A DNA stretch of 64,000 nt from Pomphorhynchus laevis (taxonomy: Eukaryota > Acanthocephala > Palaeacanthocephala > Echinorhynchida > Pomphorhynchidae): assembly GCA_012934845.2 (NCBI GenBank), contig WNNJ02001344.1, forward strand, positions 62,001 to 126,000. Reading direction: 5' to 3'. This document shows positions 61,801-64,000 of this stretch, in pieces. Within the stretch, counting starts at the first letter, position 1; each line of letters starts with the position of its first letter. The position numbers were made by a program, and so were the translations under genes. The notes below the pieces were generated by a model. That model had not been told where the DNA came from. It did no database searches and was given only the letters and a program-made list of their open reading frames with translations.

Positions 61801-63727
61801 GGTGTGAAGATGTATGTTACTACAGTGAAGTAAGATGGCTAAGTAAAGGATATTTAAACGATTTTATGAATTGAAACATGAAATCTACACTTTTATGAAG
61901 AAATAAGGAAGAGTGGTAGAACAATTAGAAGAGGACAATTGCACTTGTGATTTGGCGTTTTTGGTAGATGTTACTGGATACCTTAATGAACTAAATCAAA
62001 AATTGCAAAAACAAGTACAATCGATCCACGAACTCCATGGTCATATTGAAGCCTTTTGCAATAAATTAAAATTGCTAGAGAGACATATGGAAAATCAAAA
62101 TTATTTTCATTTCCCAACTCTTTCAAAACATAACAACATTCCTTATAATTACTATGTTAACAAGATTAACTCATTAGCAGAGCAATTTATTATACGTTTT
62201 GCAGACTTTAAAAACAAAGGCCTAATCTTTTTTAAATTTGCATGTTCAACAGATGCAGATGTATATAATGTTCCAGAAAACCTTCATATGGAGATTCTCG
62301 ATATCCACGCTGATTTGACTTTAAAATCCCATTTTTATAAGGGCTCTTAAATAGATTTCTACAATTTATATATAAAAGAAGAGAAATATCCAAACTTGCG
62401 AGCCTTAGCAAAAAAGATGATTTCTCTTTTTGGTATAGTACATATATATATATGTGAACAATTGTTTTCGAGGATGAAATTTAATAAATCAAAAAATCGT
62501 ACAAGAATAACTGACGAGCACCTAGAAAACATCCTGAGGTTGTGTTTGAGCAATATAGATATTAATATTGATGACCTTGTGGTTCAAGTACAAAATAAAT
62601 ATTCGTATTATCTTTTTTTGATAAATATACTTTAAAATTCATTTTAAAGTATATTTATAAATATTTATAATATTTATAAATATTTATATTTATTATATTT
62701 ATAAATTGATCCGGCCTCTAAAGTACTTCGATGATAGAAATATAGCCCTCGGGATGTCCAAGCTTGCCCATCCCTGCTTTTATTTGTTGAGACACATGTA
62801 TAATTTGTGCTTTCCTCCACACTTTTCTAAGTTAATAAGGTACTCTACTTTTGTATAACCGAAATGGATATTATTACTATGATATACTTTTAAAGTCTAA
62901 ATTGATTTCCGCCGCTTCAGAATCATAAAATTGATTCTGAATTGTGCGAGATTTTTTTGCGTTAACGAAATGCCTCGAACTATAAAATAGATTACTTTAA
63001 AATAGATTCAAAAAATCTTTTTTAAATGTTTGTTTTCATTTTTATTGCACTCTAGTTAAATAAACAACTAAAAACTACAATTTTAAATTTATATGTTTTG
63101 TAAAATATATTTTTAATTGTCGAAAAATTAAATTAAATAAATAATTAAAATTAATAAGTCAAAAATTAAAAAAAAATCACTTGTGATAAAAATAAGTCAG
63201 ATATTTATGATAATATTTATTTTAAAAATATTAGAATTGTAAATTTTATGATTGTAATATTAAATTTCAATTTATAATAATTGATTACAAAAAAATAATT
63301 GTTTTTGCATTTCAAAAAAATTAAAAAAATTAATTTATAAAAAATTTAATTTATCTCTTCTATTAGCGAATTATGTAAAGTATTCGCAAATTGTTTTATT
63401 AAACTTATAAACTGTGTTTTTTCTCTTTACTGTTTCTCTTTACTGCTTATTATTTTTTGTTGAATTAAATAATTTTAAATATTTTTTATCGCATAGATTG
63501 CTGTTGTCGATAGTACGCGAACTTCCGTTTGATCTCCAGGATAAAACAAACGAGTTTCTGTCAGATTCAGTTATTCCGATACTTTTTCGGATACTGTTTG
63601 AAAAGAAACCTTTCTCTGAATTTTACGAAGAGGAAAATCGACATGTATTACGCGCGTCATCAAGTACTATCTTAATCGGCCTTTTAATGCGTATGCCCGA
63701 TAAATCCTTCCAGTTTCATTTCTCAAG
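25503..63727 (+). CDS. UTP20: UTP20 (DRIM) orthologue, small-subunit processome scaffold, 37 exons, 3' partial
   Basis: UTP20 is a very large nucleolar HEAT/ARM-repeat protein of the U3 processome, required for 18S rRNA processing. I assembled 37 exons (5,084 nt, about 1,695 codons); every intron is GT..AG and every junction keeps phase. Anchors, compared with human UTP20 from memory: FQTLAERLSTIN near the N-terminus (human FLTFAERLGNVN), AADLQREFY (ARDLQMDFY), FAGECICFLLRKV (FAAESFTFLMRKV), RILCGRLLQ (RILYGRM) at the DRIM domain start, FNPERINEIDI (FDQRHLDDINF) and RRSRALVKLVNSL (RRARALKKLAKQL). The start ATG at 25503 is the first in frame and gives a Lys/Arg-rich leader. It is much shorter than the human protein over the same span, so the solenoid is compacted or some in-phase exons were missed. 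The end lies beyond the window. Confidence 0.93.
25813..28194 (+). other. UTP20 intron 3 with a LINE RT remnant
   Basis: 2.38-kb AT-rich intron. Only the RT remnant at about 27330-27740 is recognised. A minus-strand stretch near 26420-26560 gives a stop-free piece (CVAERDLKNIVNQ) with no known match. Confidence 0.7.
27330..27740 (+). pseudogene. LINE RT fragment in UTP20 intron 3
   Basis: It reads MVLISKDKTRLNFRPITLYS and VFGKLLELCFRKRF, then, after frame changes, TDIEKAFES, corresponding to RT fingers and motif A. Heavily decayed. Confidence 0.65.
28195..28373 (+). CDS. UTP20: UTP20 exons 4-5
   Basis: Exon 4 28195-28256, exon 5 28300-28373 (ends phase 2 at GTGAGT); the intron is 43 bp. Encodes YVNIQQIVHHKAEIVKSLIE, matching human SFNQLVYHQNEIVQSLKTH. 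Confidence 0.88.
28374..30259 (+). other. UTP20 intron 5 with a LINE RT remnant
   Basis: 1.9-kb intron. A LINE remnant occupies about 28494-29120; the remainder is AT-rich with nothing recognised. Confidence 0.75.
28494..29120 (+). pseudogene. LINE linker and RT N-terminal fragment
   Basis: The plus frames read a linker-like segment (EYFKLNKYDMANA) and then GKMIFIPKGKIRT, IRPITLSNQLLNIFERSLAK and later VYGFRKKCS, the fingers region of a LINE RT. Two or more stops interrupt it, and motif A onward is lost. Confidence 0.65.
30260..30454 (+). CDS. UTP20: UTP20 exon 6
   Basis: Phase 2 in, phase 2 out. Encodes LWSALAADLQREFYLFYPVV and PVFQSLSFIFNATWRVL, matching human ARDLQMDFYPHFPEFF and EWAFTSLSYLYKYLWRLM. 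Confidence 0.92.
30961..31785 (+). repeat. 14-bp minisatellite, about 59 units
   Basis: Consensus unit TTATCTTATCGTCG. The first ~9 units carry TATTATGG/TATTATCG variants, then about four units with CCTATCG, then a uniform block from about 31170. A variant-rich patch at 31375-31470 separates it from a second uniform block. All three forward frames are open because 14 is not a multiple of 3 and the unit holds no stop, which gives spurious proteins of 79-254 residues. The reverse complement has two GATAA cores per unit. A 9-bp hairpin (31786-31808) sits right at its end. Confidence 0.97.
32300..32640. repeat. Two direct repeats, period about 178 bp
   Basis: Segments starting near 32321 and 32500 share TTTTTATGAATTGA.TAATAA and, about 60 bp later, GAAACTGC. 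They are diverged, perhaps 75-80% alike. They lie downstream (in element sense) of the antisense Penelope-like RT pieces and may be its 3' non-coding part. Confidence 0.6.
32619..32988. repeat. ~80-bp direct repeat flanking a hairpin
   Basis: Segments 32619-32697 and 32909-32988 are nearly identical (shared GTAACCTAGTTTAAAATAT and TTAAATGATTTTGAA). Between them lie a perfect 15-bp-stem hairpin at 32707-32739 and AT-rich sequence. Confidence 0.8.
33093..33850 (-). pseudogene. Penelope-like (GxPMG type) RT remnant
   Basis: Minus-strand pieces read PILYWNPKLN, then TYDFSTLYTNLDLTD (motif A), then QVKGVPMGGNSSPIIADI (motif B). This order and wording match RTs annotated as Penelope-like or of the IPMGTNCAPL type. 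The YADD segment is not found, and the frame is broken in several places. A separate plus-strand LINE linker piece lies inside it at 33326-33470. Confidence 0.6.
33326..33470 (+). pseudogene. LINE linker fragment
   Basis: The plus frame reads NEEVTSALNNLRPVKSTGTY and DILLELCKSS, the Ser/Gly/Asp-containing stretch that precedes the RT in CR1/jockey LINEs. It may have inserted into the Penelope-like remnant. Confidence 0.5.
33964..34108 (+). CDS. UTP20: UTP20 exon 7
   Basis: Starts after TTTAG, phase 2 in, phase 0 out. Encodes YIKQFAGECICFLLRKVKD, matching human HIRNFAAESFTFLMRKVSD. The open frame extends 107 nt upstream but that part has no UTP20 similarity and would break phase. Confidence 0.93.
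34109..35584 (+). other. UTP20 intron 7, nothing recognised
   Basis: 1.5 kb, extremely AT-rich, no motif, repeat or coding similarity seen on either strand. Confidence 0.7.
35585..36349 (+). CDS. UTP20: UTP20 exons 8-11
   Basis: Exon 8 35585-35662, exon 9 35709-35846, exon 10 36025-36186, exon 11 36229-36349 (donor GTGAGT, phase 1). Introns are 46, 178 and 42 bp. Encodes DFLCIMFTECTKSVQGNLHK (human QLLFEMCKGVRNMFHSCTGQ) and LLKSLVEAVNADTEHIFFKI, followed by a less conserved helical-repeat stretch. Confidence 0.88.
36350..38883 (+). other. UTP20 intron 11 with a tandemly duplicated LINE fragment
   Basis: 2.5-kb intron. A ~291-bp direct duplication lies at about 36922-37525; the remainder (37530-38883) is AT-rich with no recognised content apart from an ATTT-rich patch near 38510. 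Confidence 0.75.
36922..37525 (-). repeat. ~291-bp tandem duplication of a LINE RT fragment
   Basis: Two full units and the start of a third share TTCGTAGATC.TCCACGA, AAACCAAACTGCTACTT, AAAGCATCC.GACAATT and ATATGTTCGTTAC. On the minus strand both units read HLLPK-QFGFRRGRST with one in-frame stop, a typical LINE RT fingers motif. Confidence 0.75.
38884..39645 (+). CDS. UTP20: UTP20 exons 12-14
   Basis: Exon 12 38884-38966, exon 13 39019-39534 (the longest, 172 codons), exon 14 39589-39645. Introns are 52 and 54 bp. Exon 13 is a run of helical repeats with little direct identity; exon 14 (RRLLLDILKCVIN) aligns with human KIRLLTIRILNHF. Confidence 0.9.
39646..40934 (+). other. UTP20 intron 14 with ~100-bp direct repeats
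   Basis: 1.3-kb AT-rich intron. Segments at about 40618-40715 and 40810-40906 are about 90% alike, offset 192 bp, sharing AAAATGTCTATAATTCTTTG and TTGGACAATTATTTAAAATT. Origin unknown. Confidence 0.8.
40935..41096 (+). CDS. UTP20: UTP20 exon 15
   Basis: 54 codons, phase 0 both ends. Encodes LSERFQAVNVVVDKILDVEN and FREKNRLVAKL, matching human LSERQSVFAILRQAELVPAT and YREKLLHLRKL. Confidence 0.93.
41815..42125 (-). pseudogene. C-terminal fragment of the restriction-like-endonuclease element family
   Basis: The minus strand reads INKEGRSLYEYHVKSKQAKY, then HFCPVIFLASGGTGKNPTT and SAYIRASNAL. These align with KYHENRKQAKY, FHPLIFSTVGGIGK and STSMAMRN of the intact ORF at 1.8-4.8 kb. Only the end of the nuclease region remains, with at least two stops. 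Confidence 0.7.
42690..43760 (+). mobile_element. LINE family B, second copy, decayed
   Basis: It reads LCNQVNVNGPFMVLILRAL, GNPLSPLLFLSFMMDLPHHI, VLYADDLALVTYN, KTEVVKYRKGGPLSRKDVL and YKYLGVLLSSRMSFKTHL in three plus frames, each matching the antisense B copy at 5.1-6.2 kb, and the 3' UTR match (CCCCAAGCCGAAAGT...) extends to about 43760. It is 5'-truncated at almost the same point as the first copy. Several stops and frame changes. Confidence 0.85.
44109..44617 (+). CDS. UTP20: UTP20 exons 16-18
   Basis: Exon 16 44109-44280 (phase 1 out), exon 17 44325-44529 (phase 2 out), exon 18 44577-44617 (41 bp, phase 1 out). Introns are 44 and 47 bp. Encodes SYLVGLLTTNFTVIWNPTIK (human RYLLGMLYINFSALWDPVIE), DHYLFYSNLWSCFD and LFYNQLLTFRNN (human LFLRFINNEY). 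Exon 18 is the least certain of the three. Confidence 0.87.
44618..45523 (+). other. UTP20 intron 18
   Basis: 0.9-kb AT-rich intron. Its only notable content is a perfect 17-bp-stem hairpin at 45326-45362. Confidence 0.75.
45524..45829 (+). CDS. UTP20: UTP20 exons 19-21
   Basis: Exon 19 45524-45551 (28 bp), exon 20 45607-45697, exon 21 45747-45829 (phase 2 out). Introns are 55 and 49 bp. Encodes IKQTRRFLITVAKVISKSQN, matching human KKKTRRAAAKQLIAHLQVFS, then LIQSSDAELSVCSFAVYKGF, matching HQDQMVQKITLDCIMTYKHP. The human acidic insert before KKKTRR is absent. Confidence 0.87.
45830..47545 (+). other. UTP20 intron 21
   Basis: 1.7-kb AT-rich intron. Stretches at 46085-46145, 46245-46290 and 46785-46860 share AGGAGCTATCGAAATATT or its inverse, perhaps decayed foldback-element arms. 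TAAGATATT-type simple repeats lie near 47020-47130. Confidence 0.55.
47546..48081 (+). CDS. UTP20: UTP20 exons 22-23 (DRIM domain start)
   Basis: Exon 22 47546-47710, exon 23 47797-48081. The intron is 86 bp. Encodes ERLTKLYDPKMFRTEILFI (human ENLQRLLEDRSFKEEIVHF), NVLLRILCGRLLQKD (human ILMRILYGRM), KKRAIIQIIFAM (human RMAIVLRFLAG) and DDYGFLQFIKKAI. This is the most diagnostic stretch of the gene. Confidence 0.95.
48082..48839 (+). other. UTP20 intron 23 with a foldback element
   Basis: 0.76-kb intron. It contains foldback element copy 1 (48564-48748) and a short tandem AAATGATTTAAATAAATTA motif near 48382-48425. Confidence 0.75.
48564..48748. mobile_element. ~185-bp foldback (palindromic MITE-like) element, copy 1
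   Basis: The left arm starts ATTATTGGAGCTGGATCATC and the right arm ends GATCCAGCTCTAATAATTAT. The arms (about 80-85 bp) are almost fully complementary, including TTTTTGAT.TTTCG and GCATCTTCAG, with a small AT-rich centre. No ORF. Transposon superfamily not known. Confidence 0.8.
48840..49020 (+). CDS. UTP20: UTP20 exon 24
   Basis: Phase 2 in, phase 0 out. Encodes ALTTIEIAFGQLNCCLP and MVFRSLSISVAISQYASRD, matching human GILNSLEIVLKNISHLIS and KILQILLCMTATVSHILD. Confidence 0.92.
49021..50333 (+). other. UTP20 intron 24 with a foldback element
   Basis: 1.3-kb intron. Copy 2 of the foldback element lies at 49547-49727. Phrases with GTTACCATCGTCAGGCT(A/G)AACACAAA recur at 49472-49500 and 49983-50010, a short direct repeat. 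Otherwise AT-rich. Confidence 0.75.
49547..49727. mobile_element. ~181-bp foldback element, copy 2
   Basis: Same layout and internal words as copy 1: ATTATTGGAGTTGATCA at the left, TTTTTGATATTTCGCCAAC, CTGAAGATGCTAA after the centre, and CTTCGATCAAGAGGCAATAAT at the right. More diverged than copy 1. Confidence 0.75.
50334..50543 (+). CDS. UTP20: UTP20 exons 25-26
   Basis: Exon 25 50334-50408, exon 26 50455-50543; the intron is 46 bp. Encodes INKNRFNLLNQLEVETINMV, matching human IQLRFINPLKNLRRLGIKMV, and NPLTINQKIFELLYSLSK. Confidence 0.85.
50544..52187 (+). other. UTP20 intron 26
   Basis: 1.6-kb AT-rich intron. The only notable content is a 17-bp-stem hairpin at 51241-51282. Confidence 0.7.
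52188..52363 (+). CDS. UTP20: UTP20 exon 27
   Basis: Phase 2 in, phase 1 out. Encodes HRFVFASSLPEFGLCCDCVI and MFTYCINALINLFQEDAT. Position and phase fit human AVFHGAVWPQISRL...PLLKLISIWSRN, but direct identity is low. Confidence 0.75.
52601..52968 (+). CDS. UTP20: UTP20 exons 28-29
   Basis: Exon 28 52601-52823, exon 29 52875-52968; the intron is 51 bp. Encodes LFKFYFVKLADDNKVLSTAW, HLNLILIEFIERIG and WSQSKVSMGDFNFDDLCLR. Alignment to human is weak; placement rests on order, phase and splice sites. Confidence 0.8.
53191..53446 (+). CDS. UTP20: UTP20 exons 30-31
   Basis: Exon 30 53191-53264, exon 31 53323-53446; the intron is 58 bp. Encodes HELILSKMSGFLSSF and SRKQLIDIFVAIGATNVKLR, the latter matching human SRKLLCTVFETLSDFESGLK. 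Confidence 0.88.
53447..57252 (+). other. UTP20 intron 31, longest intron
   Basis: 3.8 kb, strongly AT-rich. Contents seen: dense TATA/ATATA blocks at 53570-53820, a ~25-bp-arm inverted repeat at 54686-54745, and a degenerate repeat with TTGTCTGGA/TTATCTGAA-type words at 56876-57054. Stop-free pieces near 55430-55550 (plus) and 55650-55860 (minus) have no recognised similarity and may be transposon debris. Confidence 0.65.
57253..57604 (+). CDS. UTP20: UTP20 exons 32-33
   Basis: Exon 32 57253-57405, exon 33 57458-57604, both phase 0; the intron is 52 bp. Encodes INSFNPERINEIDISRRLNA, matching human LNAFDQRHLDDINFDVRFET, and QLLFQQLLTEIKLCFRCKSE, matching IIHRSLLEKLRKGLKSQTES. Confidence 0.93.
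57605..58548 (+). repeat. UTP20 intron 33 with degenerate ~155-bp direct repeats
   Basis: TTATTAATTTGACCTGTTAA recurs at about 57741 and 57900, and the word set ACGCTATCAC, GAACCTAACT and GTTCAGTTGTCACCTAACTG recurs at about 57940-58000 and 58095-58165. Period about 155 bp, diverged. Origin unknown. Confidence 0.7.
58549..58686 (+). CDS. UTP20: UTP20 exon 34
   Basis: 46 codons, phase 0. Encodes DSQQDATKILRALVLKRVEV and EDEEVDFFLNIHHTQ, matching human SIQQDYTTILSCLIQ and DPEMDFFENMKHIQ. Confidence 0.94.
58687..59999 (+). other. UTP20 intron 34 with a LINE C 3'-end remnant
   Basis: 1.3-kb intron. At about 59335-59382 the sequence GTGGACTTGTAA...GTCCACATTTGTCACGTAAAA matches the 3' terminus of family C in plus orientation; upstream sequence is too decayed to assign. 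Confidence 0.65.
60000..60355 (+). CDS. UTP20: UTP20 exons 35-36
   Basis: Exon 35 60000-60192 (phase 1 out), exon 36 60244-60355 (phase 2 out); the intron is 51 bp. Encodes NHRRSRALVKLVNSLRVTNF, matching human IHRRARALKKLAKQLMEGKV, and KNDEAICDFNIR, matching VNDEEVVRVPLA. Confidence 0.93.
60574..62776 (+). mobile_element. hAT transposon of the ZBED5/GTF2IRD2-like (Charlie) type, 2.2 kb
   Basis: The left end contains GGCAAACGCCGGCCCGCGGCC and the right end ...AAGCTTGCCCATCCCTG, the usual GGGC-type hAT termini. Flanks CTTTAATT (60566-60573) and CTTTTATT (62777-62784) are an 8-bp target-site duplication with one mismatch. The transposase runs in the same direction as UTP20. It is moderately decayed. 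Confidence 0.88.
60866..62635 (+). pseudogene. hAT transposase (decayed)
   Basis: The N-terminal BED-like segment reads FQDFWTDEYYFILH and CLIYNMSMSVVKEYNLKRHF then NSKH; the second zinc Cys is replaced by Tyr (CLIY). The catalytic region has IALDDSTDASDTAQLAIFIR (first Asp), LTGICTDGAPAIVGAQKGFV (second Asp) and HCVIHQQNLCAKSI. RWLSKG follows near 61845, an insertion-domain stretch at 61913-62350, and the dimerisation end CEQLFSRMKFNKSKNRTRIT, DEHLENILRL. At least four stops or frame changes split it, so it cannot make active transposase. Confidence 0.85.
63497..63727 (+). CDS. UTP20: UTP20 exon 37 (last in window)
   Basis: Phase 2 in, phase 2 out at AG|GTTAAA. Encodes LLLSIVRELPFDLQDKTNEF and VIPILFRILFEK, matching human FAMVKLMQSLPQEVMEANLP and ILLKVCALLKN. 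About a sixth of the human protein should still follow. Confidence 0.88.
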
Positions 63728-64000
63728 GTTAAATATTTTATATTTATATGTTAAATAAAAAATTCTAATTTTATAATTATTTTTAATTATTTATTATTTA
63801 GTGTTTTTTGATTTTATTTATTCTTTAGAGAAAAATACCTCCTAAATTTATATTTATATAGATGCATATGTGCCACAATTGACAAATCGAAATTGGCAAT
63901 TCAAACATTATGATATTATCATGTATTAGGGATATATATTTAGATAAAATTGTGAAGATTACAAAAATATTTGTAATAACGTTTAATTCCGAAATATGAC
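63728..64000 (+). other. Start of UTP20 intron 37
   Basis: AT-rich sequence with no credible further exon before the window ends. Confidence 0.6.

Larger units (their letters stand above)
60356..63496 (+). other. UTP20 intron 36 with a hAT transposon
   Basis: 3.1-kb intron, most of it a sense-oriented hAT element (60574-62776). A perfect inverted repeat lies at 60460-60490 just before it. The rest is AT-rich. Confidence 0.8.

Noticed and set aside
63830-63900. A 38th UTP20 exon after the AG near 63862
   Set aside because: The sequence after the AG shows no similarity to the expected UTP20 segment, and no matching donor was found.

Overview
This is an AT-rich invertebrate animal genome segment. 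It has spliceosomal introns with GT..AG borders, many LINE retrotransposon families, a hAT transposon and one large spliced host gene, so it is not bacterial or viral. I cannot name the species. About half of the host gene's introns are only 42-58 bp and the rest run to several kb, a pattern seen in several fast-evolving invertebrates such as flatworms and nematodes.

Positions 1 to about 25,000 form a nest of non-LTR retrotransposons. In order these are: the 3' half of a CR1/jockey-like LINE (family A); a LINE-like element with an uninterrupted ORF of about 1,012 codons, carrying a Cys-rich N-terminus, a reverse transcriptase (RT) and a C-terminal restriction-like endonuclease; an antisense LINE of family B; small RT and tRNA-promoter-like remnants; and a cluster of copies of one CR1-like family (family C) in both orientations. 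A decayed LINE (family D) is interrupted by two family C insertions. One of these, at 18829-22861, is nearly full length and has a recognisable target-site duplication.

Positions 25,503 to past the right edge hold one plus-strand host gene, the orthologue of UTP20 (DRIM), a HEAT/ARM-repeat scaffold of the small-subunit processome needed for 18S rRNA maturation. I could place 37 exons (5,084 nt, about 1,695 codons). All junctions are in phase, and exon order matches human UTP20 from its first residues into its C-terminal third. The 3' end of the gene lies outside the window.

The large UTP20 introns hold decayed LINE RT fragments, a Penelope-like RT remnant, a second family B LINE, a fragment of the endonuclease-type element, two copies of a ~180-bp foldback element, several tandem duplications, a ~59-unit 14-bp minisatellite rich in GATA motifs, and a 2.2-kb hAT transposon with an 8-bp target-site duplication. 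Short, almost perfect hairpins recur through the introns. Base composition changes sharply near 25 kb, from a moderately GC LINE cluster to very AT-rich sequence.
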